Of a DNA stretch of 33,364 bases, positions 14,649 through 20,478 are shown piece by piece. Made by a program: the position numbers and the translations under genes. Source of the DNA: Paenibacillus alba. Its GTDB lineage: Bacteria; Bacillota; Bacilli; Paenibacillales; NBRC-103111. The stretch covers positions 1 through 33,364 of the forward strand of contig NZ_JABMKZ010000060.1 of assembly GCF_013204855.1 (NCBI RefSeq), given 5' to 3'. Below the pieces are notes generated by a model that saw nothing but the letters and a program-made list of their open reading frames with translations, had not been told where the DNA came from and made no database searches. Each line of letters starts with the position of its first letter. The stretch's first letter is position 1.

Positions 14649-15541
14649 TGGTCCATATTGTGAAAAAGTCCAAGTTAATGATGGATACTGTTGTAGAAAT
14701 TAAGGTCGTTACTTCCCTTTCATTGTCTGAGGTTGAACCTGTGATAGCGCAAGCTTTTGATGCATTTCGGAACGTAGAACAAGCTTGCAGCCGTTTCACG
14801 CTGGGGAGTGAACTAATGAAAGCCTGTCAACAGATTAAAACTCATGTTCAGATCAGTTCTTGGTTATTTCAACCATTGAAGTTTGCTTTGGAAATAGCGG
14901 AATGGACACAAGGGATATTTGACCCAACAATCGGAAAAACAATGGAAGCGTATGGCTTCAATCGACATTATCTAACCGGAGAAACCAATTCAAACCTATC
15001 TGCAGATAACGTGTCCTATCTAGATATTGGCTTAAGCGATCATGATCAAACGATGTACTTGCATAAACCACTGGTGATTGATTTAGGTGCGGTTGCGAAA
15101 GGATTTGCTATTGACTTAGCATCCCAGATGTTATCTAACTTCCAAGGTTTTGTAATTAATGCCGGTGGAGACCTTTTTGCTGGTGGGTTAGATGAAACAG
15201 GCCATCCTTGGCGCATTGGAATTCAGCATCCGGCGTACAAGGATCACATGATAGACACTATTGAAGTATCCAACGAAGCAGTATGTACATCTGGCGGATA
15301 CGAGCGCAAAAGTAAAGTCCGTGAAGATATCCATCATATTATTTACCCGAAAAGCAAACAGTCTCCCCATGAGTTGATAAGTTGCAGTATTGTGGCTCCG
15401 TACGCCATGATGGCAGATGTCTTCTCAACGGTCGTATGTTTATATGGCTTGGATCAAGGCAAAAGATTGATAAATGACATGCAATTAAAGGGTATTTTGA
15501 TTACGTCGAAGTTACATCTGCATAGAGTAGGAGGGATATAA
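14648..15541 (+). CDS. apbE: FAD:protein FMN transferase (ApbE family)
   Basis: A 297-residue enzyme that moves FMN from FAD to a Thr in partner proteins, using Mg2+. Family blocks are present: MMDTVVEIKV at the start, SRFTLGSEL near 49, FDPTIGKTMEAYGF near 97, VIDLGAVAKGFAID near 143, FVINAGGDLFAGG near 168, CTSGGYER near 213 and HHIIYPK near 227. The metal-binding MMADVFSTVVCLYG lies near 256. No lipobox or signal peptide is visible, unlike many ApbE proteins that work outside the membrane, so modification may occur before export or the first residues act as an uncleaved segment. The start overlaps the FMN-binding protein stop by one base, and the next gene begins directly after its stop. 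Confidence 0.93.
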   Translation: MVHIVKKSKLMMDTVVEIKVVTSLSLSEVEPVIAQAFDAFRNVEQACSRFTLGSELMKACQQIKTHVQISSWLFQPLKFALEIAEWTQGIFDPTIGKTMEAYGFNRHYLTGETNSNLSADNVSYLDIGLSDHDQTMYLHKPLVIDLGAVAKGFAIDLASQMLSNFQGFVINAGGDLFAGGLDETGHPWRIGIQHPAYKDHMIDTIEVSNEAVCTSGGYERKSKVREDIHHIIYPKSKQSPHELISCSIVAPYAMMADVFSTVVCLYGLDQGKRLINDMQLKGILITSKLHLHRVGGI

Positions 15542-16321
15542 GTGTCAACCCATCCTTGGCATAAAAAACCGAAGAGCTATGTCATCATTTCCTTGGTCGG
15601 CATGCTAATGATAGCCGCGATATTCTCTTCGGATATAAAGGGAATTTATAATACTATTATTGCTCTAGTTACAGCAGTAGGGATTGATTTGATTTGCTCT
15701 CGTTTGGGCAAAAGAAAAAAATGGCTTCCGGATGGTGCAGTGATCACTGGGCTTATTATTGCCTTAATTTTAAGCACAGCAACCTCCTGGTATATTGTGG
15801 CTATTACTGCAATTATAGCTATTGTATCTAAGCATCTTCTCGTGTATAAAAAAAAACCGGTATTTAATCCAGCGGCCTTCGGCCTACTTTTATCTATTCT
15901 TTTTTTCCAAACTGGACAGAGCTGGTGGGGCGCTTTTGGAGATCTTCCAGTGTGGACAATTGGATTCCTCTTATTGGCGGGTTACGCGGTTACTAATCGC
16001 GTGAACAAATTTCCACAAGTGTTTGCATTTCTTAGCGTGTATTTTTTGTTATTGTTTCTAATGGGGTTCATGCATGTCGGAGAAGCTGCCGATGCTTTTC
16101 GACCTCCTTTTATAAATGCTTCACTATTCTTTGCCTTATTTATGTTGACAGATCCACCAACTTCGCCAGTCTCCAATAAGGATCAAGTGATTTTTGGTTT
16201 GCTGAGTGCAATAGTAGGTGTTGTTATTTATGGTTTTTTTGGTGGACTGATGTATTTATTTATCGGACTGCTCATTAGTAATGCCTATCACGTGGTTAGA
16301 TCGAGGACACCTAGCTACTAA
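15542..16321 (+). CDS. RnfD/NqrB-like membrane protein
   Basis: A 259-residue protein with about nine hydrophobic helices. GTG 15542 directly follows the apbE stop, with TAGGAGG 8 bases upstream. Family signatures are DGAVITGLIIALIL near residue 61 (RnfD/NqrB have DG-x-x-VTGLLLA), KPVFNPAAFGLL near 105, FINASLFFALFMLTDPPTSP near 184 (compare F-M-x-TDP-x-TSP), and a final GGLMYLFIGLLISN. It lacks an obvious SGAT flavin-attachment motif in the loop where RnfD and NqrB carry one, so it may bind flavin differently or only conduct electrons. With one exported flavoprotein and ApbE but no other Rnf/Nqr subunit, it looks like a stripped-down transmembrane electron conduit. That function is inference. 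Confidence 0.85.
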   Translation: MSTHPWHKKPKSYVIISLVGMLMIAAIFSSDIKGIYNTIIALVTAVGIDLICSRLGKRKKWLPDGAVITGLIIALILSTATSWYIVAITAIIAIVSKHLLVYKKKPVFNPAAFGLLLSILFFQTGQSWWGAFGDLPVWTIGFLLLAGYAVTNRVNKFPQVFAFLSVYFLLLFLMGFMHVGEAADAFRPPFINASLFFALFMLTDPPTSPVSNKDQVIFGLLSAIVGVVIYGFFGGLMYLFIGLLISNAYHVVRSRTPSY

Positions 16322-16509
16322 AAATCGTATTTTATTAACTTCATATATATGCCCATACCCGTGACAAATATCCTTCATACGTTATAAGATGCATGGCTTA
16401 TGAACAACATGCATAGTTGTTTATTGAGGAATCAGCGCGCTCTTTCCACTCAGGAATAATCTATGATCCTGATCAAGCGATAGCCCATAAGGTGAGGGAG
16501 GTGTAATTT

Positions 16510-17175
16510 TTGTTAAAGAAAAAAGTCTACTTTAGGACTCTCCTATTTTCAATCGTTTTCTTTACTTTTCTCTTTTTGCCCGCAGGATCACTTAACTTTT
16601 GGGAGGCATGGATTTATTTTGTGATCTTTTTAGGTTCCACGTACTTTATCAATGGCTATTTTTTGAAGAGAGATCCTAAACTAATAGAGAGAAGAACTAT
16701 TTCTAAAGAAAAAGAAAAGGAACAAAAAATTTTCCAAACCATATCTGGTATCACTTTTTTTGTCGGATTGTTAGTCCTTCCTGGTTTAGACTATCGATTT
16801 GGTTGGTCAAGTTTTCCTTTATTTATTGTATTTGTTGCAGATGTCATCATCTTACTTGGCTTTTCGATTGTTTTCTTAGTTTTTAAAGAGAATTCTTATA
16901 CGTCTGCCATAATTGAAGTGACCGAGAACCAGAAAGTTATATCAACAGGTCCATACGCGTTGGTTCGGCATCCAATGTATACAGGTGCTATATTTATTAT
17001 ACTTTTCACTCCTTTAGCATTAAGTTCAATTTGGGCATTGATTCCCTCGATTTCTATAATCATTTTTATCGTTCTAAGGCTGTTAAATGAAGAAAAAGTA
17101 TTGTTAAAAGAGTTGAAAGGATATGAGGATTATTGTAAGAAAACACGGTATCATTTAATTCCCCTTATTTGGTAA
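16510..17175 (+). CDS. Isoprenylcysteine carboxyl methyltransferase-like membrane protein
   Basis: A 221-residue membrane protein of the ICMT/PEMT superfamily. The C-terminal catalytic signature is clear: VISTGPYALVRHPMYTGAIF (S-adenosylmethionine-binding region, near 145-165), then a hydrophobic helix pair and NEEKVLLKELKGYEDYCKKTRYHLIP, where the E-E and Y-x2-Y pattern is typical. Five or so helices are visible overall. Start is TTG 16510 with GAGGGAGG 8 bases before it. Such bacterial proteins are thought to methylate small or lipid substrates; the actual one is unknown. It stands alone, about 190 bases after the RnfD-like gene, with no terminator I can see between them. Confidence 0.85.
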   Translation: MLKKKVYFRTLLFSIVFFTFLFLPAGSLNFWEAWIYFVIFLGSTYFINGYFLKRDPKLIERRTISKEKEKEQKIFQTISGITFFVGLLVLPGLDYRFGWSSFPLFIVFVADVIILLGFSIVFLVFKENSYTSAIIEVTENQKVISTGPYALVRHPMYTGAIFIILFTPLALSSIWALIPSISIIIFIVLRLLNEEKVLLKELKGYEDYCKKTRYHLIPLIW

Positions 17176-17443
17176 GGCTTCATGCCAAATTAAATAGCCC
17201 ATGAAAAAAAGAAGTTCGAAAATTTAGTTTCTAGTGGCATTTAGTTACGCTCCCTCGGAAAACGATAGCCTAGACAACGGGCTAACAACTTAAAGTGTTA
17301 AACTTGGTTAAATATAAAGGATTTCTACGGTGTATAAGCAATTATTGCATTGGCTAGTACGGACCGGCGCCCACCAGTAAAGAGAGCTGGTGCAACAATC
17401 AGAGTAGGATTAATCTTCCATGTTAAATGCTTTGGATCCATGT

Positions 17444-18202
17444 TTAACAATCAAATAACTGAATTCCGCACAATTTAAATGCATCTGAATTCGGTGTGTA
17501 TTCTACTAACCTTTTAGTTTCTTCAATATTTAAACGTTTAAAACGATTATTAGATATACCATGCAAAATTGAAAAAGGTGGCAGGGATTTAGCTGAAATC
17601 GTTTTCAGTAGAAGTTCACTAAAATCTTCTGGACTTATATAGGCACTCATGTCTCGAGCTGATAGTGGCTGACCCTCAGTCTTGTAATCGTCATAAGCAC
17701 CAATACGGATGGCGATACTTTGTAATTGTTTCTCATAAGCGAAATATGATGCAAGTGCTTCCACAAAACATTTACTAACCCCATACATATTCTTTGGTCT
17801 AACGGGTGATGATTCTGTTACTTGAAAGTCTAGTGGGTATCCTTCAACTGTTTGAGCACTGGAAGCAACTACGACTTTAGAAATACCGTTGTCCGATGCA
17901 GCTTTAAATATATTGTATGAACCTTTTATATGACTCTCTAATAAAGTAGTATAAAAATCTGCATTTGGTGAGGGGTCTCCTGCTAGATGAATCACAATAT
18001 CTATATTTTTACATGCTTCTTGACATTCTTCTAAACTAGATACATTTAGATATATAATTTCATGACCTGACTTTTTAAATTTTTCTAAAGGCAATAAATT
18101 AATATCTGCCAATCTTAATTGATAGTTTGTTTGCTTCATTAATGTATTGGTAATATGTTGACCAATCTTTCCAGCAGCTCCTGTTATTAAAATTTTCTTC
18201 AT
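17444..18202 (-). CDS. NAD-dependent epimerase/dehydratase, uronate-dehydrogenase-like
   Basis: A 252-residue extended SDR. The N-terminal Rossmann motif ILITGAAGKIGQHI is at 4-17, DIVIHLAGDPSP is near 69, the catalytic triad region is VVASSAQTVEGYP near 110 (Ser), and MYGVSKCFVEALASYF near 137 supplies Tyr and Lys. The end is short, like uronate dehydrogenases (about 260 residues), which oxidise hexuronates to aldarolactones. IAIRIGAYDD near 163 also fits them. Substrate not provable from sequence. AAAGGAGCG lies upstream of ATG 18202. It is divergent from a LysR gene, the usual arrangement for a regulator and its target, and both genes are more AT-rich than the operons on either side, which suggests they arrived together. 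Confidence 0.85.
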   Translation of the reverse strand: MKKILITGAAGKIGQHITNTLMKQTNYQLRLADINLLPLEKFKKSGHEIIYLNVSSLEECQEACKNIDIVIHLAGDPSPNADFYTTLLESHIKGSYNIFKAASDNGISKVVVASSAQTVEGYPLDFQVTESSPVRPKNMYGVSKCFVEALASYFAYEKQLQSIAIRIGAYDDYKTEGQPLSARDMSAYISPEDFSELLLKTISAKSLPPFSILHGISNNRFKRLNIEETKRLVEYTPNSDAFKLCGIQLFDC

Positions 18203-18225
18203 TACACTACACGCTCCTTTAAATC

Positions 18226-18252
18226 ATTGTAAAATTAAAATCAATGTTGCAA
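18226..18252 (-). promoter_or_regulatory. Possible promoter of the epimerase gene
   Basis: On the minus strand TTGCAA (18252-18247) and TACAAT (18231-18226) are separated by 15 bases, slightly short for sigma-A. The -10 is good and the position upstream of the start is right. It lies back to back with the LysR promoter, so one LysR-bound site between them could serve both. Confidence 0.35.
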
Positions 18253-18278
18253 AGTATGTCTTGATTATATGTACATGT

Positions 18279-18307
18279 TTGCCATTAGTACAGCGAATAA
18301 GTATAAT
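18279..18307 (+). promoter_or_regulatory. Sigma-A promoter of the LysR gene
   Basis: TTGCCA (18279-18284), a 17-base spacer and a consensus TATAAT (18302-18307) lie 31 bases before the LysR start. The spacer and -35 flank contain ATGTACAT and TTTGCC/TTGCAA pieces that could be part of a LysR site shared with the divergent gene, but no clean T-N11-A dyad stands out. Confidence 0.6.
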
Positions 18308-18338
18308 GAAGTACATGAAAAAAATTCATGGAGTGTAA

Positions 18339-19229
18339 ATGATGAGCTTAGTTAAGTATGAGATTTTTAGTAAAGCAGCAGAGGTAAATAGCTTTACTAA
18401 AACTGCTGAAGAATTGGGATTAACGCAATCTGCTGTGAGTCATGCCATTACAAGTTTAGAAAAAGAGTTTAACTTTCCTTTATTTATTCGTAACAACACT
18501 ACTATTAAGCTAACTCAGAATGGTAAGGATTTATTAGTCACGATTCGAGAAATCCTATATTATAACGATATGTTAAAACAGGAAGTAAGTGCTATTAATG
18601 GATTGAATAAAGGAACAGTAAAGGTAGGGGTATTTAGTAGTATATCAACAAACTGGATTCCTTATATGATCAAGGAAATGGAAAAGACATATCCTAATAT
18701 AGAAATTCAACTAATCGAAGGAAATTATGCTGAGATAGAGAAATGGTTACTAGATAGTAAAGTAGATTGTGGTTTTGTTAATAATAAAACTACTGCTTTA
18801 CGTTCATTTGATATTGTCCAGTTAAAAACTGAGCCACTTTTATGTGTAGTATCAGACAAATCACCTTTGCATAGTAAAAAACATATATCTGTTGAGGATA
18901 TTGAAAATGCTCCTTTCATCATGCCAACTTATCAATGTTTTGACGATTTACAGCTATTTTTTAAAGAGAACAATATCCATCCAAATATTCGATTCGAAAA
19001 TATGAACGAAAATTCTATTTTCTCTATGGTTGAGAATAATTTAGGTATTAGCATTTTACCGGAAATGATCATCCCTAAAGGATTGAATTCCATAAAGGTC
19101 ATACCACTTGAATTAGAACAAACTAGAACCATAGGTTTAGCCATCAGAACGCCTATTTCACCTGCAGTTAAAAAATTCACTGAGATTGCTGAGAATTGGT
19201 GTCGGTTGACAAGAACATTGTCTGAATGA
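18339..19229 (+). CDS. LysR-family transcriptional regulator
   Basis: A 296-residue regulator. The N-terminal winged helix-turn-helix spans about 3-62 (FSKAAEVNSFTKTAEELGLTQSAVSHAI..LE), and a periplasmic-binding-protein-like effector domain spans about 92-290 (GTVKVGVFSSISTNWIP near 90). GGAG lies five bases before ATG 18339; a second ATG follows at once. Divergence from the epimerase gene suggests it controls that gene in response to a sugar acid or related ligand. The last ten codons and the stop are supplied by the repeat element starting at 19200: the tail CRLTRTLSE is read from TGTCGGTTGACAAGAACATT and what follows. The original C-terminus was therefore replaced, although the conserved domain is essentially complete. 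Confidence 0.92.
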   Translation: MMSLVKYEIFSKAAEVNSFTKTAEELGLTQSAVSHAITSLEKEFNFPLFIRNNTTIKLTQNGKDLLVTIREILYYNDMLKQEVSAINGLNKGTVKVGVFSSISTNWIPYMIKEMEKTYPNIEIQLIEGNYAEIEKWLLDSKVDCGFVNNKTTALRSFDIVQLKTEPLLCVVSDKSPLHSKKHISVEDIENAPFIMPTYQCFDDLQLFFKENNIHPNIRFENMNENSIFSMVENNLGISILPEMIIPKGLNSIKVIPLELEQTRTIGLAIRTPISPAVKKFTEIAENWCRLTRTLSE

Positions 19230-19296
19230 AGTCTGCGAAATCCGCGGGCTTTTTTTGTTATCGGATCAAGTTCTTGTCATTTTTTATTCTTGTCAC
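19200..19296 (+). repeat. Terminator-bearing dispersed element, copy A
   Basis: The left block TGTCGGTTGACAAGAACATT (19200-19219) and right block GGATCAAGTTCTTGTCA (19263-19279) start 63 bases apart, exactly as in copy B at 33072. Between them lies a GC hairpin followed by seven T. An outer TTCTTGTCAC (19287-19296) is inverted relative to the left TGACAAGAA core, so the element has short imperfect inverted ends. It overlaps the 3' end of the LysR gene. No coding capacity; probably a miniature or decayed mobile element. Confidence 0.65.
19231..19256 (+). terminator. Intrinsic terminator inside repeat copy A
   Basis: GTCTGCG pairs with CGCGGGC (two G-T pairs) around AAATC, followed by seven T. 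It lies just after the LysR stop and so probably ends that transcript. Confidence 0.6.
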
Positions 19297-19379
19297 TAAT
19301 GGAGAGGGTATAAGGCTATTCGTAATTAGCTTCGGTGAGTAATATTTCAATAATTTGCTCTTGAGATACTTTCACATTT

Positions 19380-20282
19380 TTATGTCATGTTGTCTAATTG
19401 GAAGCTAATTTCATTAATTAATTTTCTTCGATATACGCCTGGGGTTACGCCAGTAAACTTCTTAAATAACTTATGAAAATAAGGTAAGCTCTCATAACCG
19501 CAATTGTGGGCGATCGTATCAATACCTAAGTCGGTAGTTAAAAGCAGCTCCTTTGCTGTTGAAATTCGCTTGGCATTCACATAGTCGGTGATGTTCATCC
19601 CGGTTAGTTGTTTAAACACCCTAGATAAATGAGCGGCTGAGACTGAAGTGTGCTTAGCCAAATACGAAAGTCCAGCGATTTGTTCAGTGTGAAACTGATC
19701 TAAGTGTTGAAGTAAGTTTAGTAGCCAGGGGGGGCCGATATCGGACGCGGCCAGTTGATGATGGGATTCTTTTAATATCAAACGATTAATGCTGATGAGA
19801 AGGCTATTTAAATGTAGTTGAACTGCGTATCTAAAACCAGCTTCGTGTCGTTCCAATTCTTCATGCATTTGTTTGAGTTTTTCTTCGAGATGAGGGCGCA
19901 TGGCTGCTGGGACAACTAGCTTATAGCTCTTATATTTTCGGGCTCGCTCAAAAACTTGCCTATTCGTAAACGAATCACCTGCTGAATAATGTCCGATCAG
20001 TTGCGAATCAAAATAGACAGCGGTGGCAGTAATTGGAAATTCAGAATCTGGCAATGCCTGATGAACGGTATTTCCAGGAATGATGAAGAGGTCTCCTTCA
20101 TTCATCTCATAGAGCATTTGGTTTAAGAAAAACGTGCCTTTTCCACTATAAATATAAACCAATTCAAAGCGATCATGAAGATGCTCTGGTAGTTCACGAT
20201 TTGGTGTCTTTTTGTCCTTAAATACAATGTCAAATGGTAAGAGGTGGTCATTAATAAAGTTCTTTATAAGCGGTTTTTGCAT
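19380..20282 (-). CDS. AraC-family regulator with cupin sensor domain
   Basis: A 300-residue regulator. The N-terminal cupin-like ligand domain spans about 20-110 (LPEHLHDRFELVYIYSGKGTFFLN with the His pair, then GDLFIIPGNTVHQ). Two helix-turn-helix motifs span about 195-292: LSYLAKHTSVSAAHLSRVFKQLTGMNITDYV, then GIDTIAHNCGYESLPYFHKLFKKFTGVTPGVYR. This is the usual form of sugar-sensing AraC regulators such as RhaS/RhaR. GGGGAGG is 9 bases before ATG 20282. It is divergent from the 6-deoxyhexose operon and separated from it by about 200 bases, so it is the likely activator, with the pathway sugar or an intermediate as ligand. Operator sequence not identified. Confidence 0.92.
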   Translation of the reverse strand: MQKPLIKNFINDHLLPFDIVFKDKKTPNRELPEHLHDRFELVYIYSGKGTFFLNQMLYEMNEGDLFIIPGNTVHQALPDSEFPITATAVYFDSQLIGHYSAGDSFTNRQVFERARKYKSYKLVVPAAMRPHLEEKLKQMHEELERHEAGFRYAVQLHLNSLLISINRLILKESHHQLAASDIGPPWLLNLLQHLDQFHTEQIAGLSYLAKHTSVSAAHLSRVFKQLTGMNITDYVNAKRISTAKELLLTTDLGIDTIAHNCGYESLPYFHKLFKKFTGVTPGVYRRKLINEISFQLDNMT

Positions 20283-20370
20283 TGTCCAGACCTCCCCAGA
20301 TCATCTCACGTCGTTATTTTTCTTATTTATAGAATATCAAAATAGAGTATGTTTTTGCAAAGGTAAAGAA

Positions 20371-20398
20371 TTAACAAATGCCATATTCTTGATACAAT
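20371..20398 (+). promoter_or_regulatory. Candidate sigma-A promoter of the sugar operon
   Basis: TTAACA (20371-20376), a 16-base spacer and TACAAT (20393-20398), 80 bases before the dehydratase start. The weak -35 and near-consensus -10 fit an activator-dependent promoter under the divergent AraC regulator. Confidence 0.5.
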
Positions 20399-20478
20399 AT
20401 TAATGAGCAGCACTTACCTTGAAGAAACTCAATTTATTCTATAAGTTCGGAAAATCTCATTAAAGGAGCCAGTCATCA

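Noticed and set aside
17325..17441. 38-codon minus-strand frame just after the epimerase gene (contains VAPALFTGGRR)
   Set aside because: Starts 2 bases past the epimerase stop but has no ribosome site and is too short to assign. It might be a remnant of a membrane protein, but the evidence is too thin to list.
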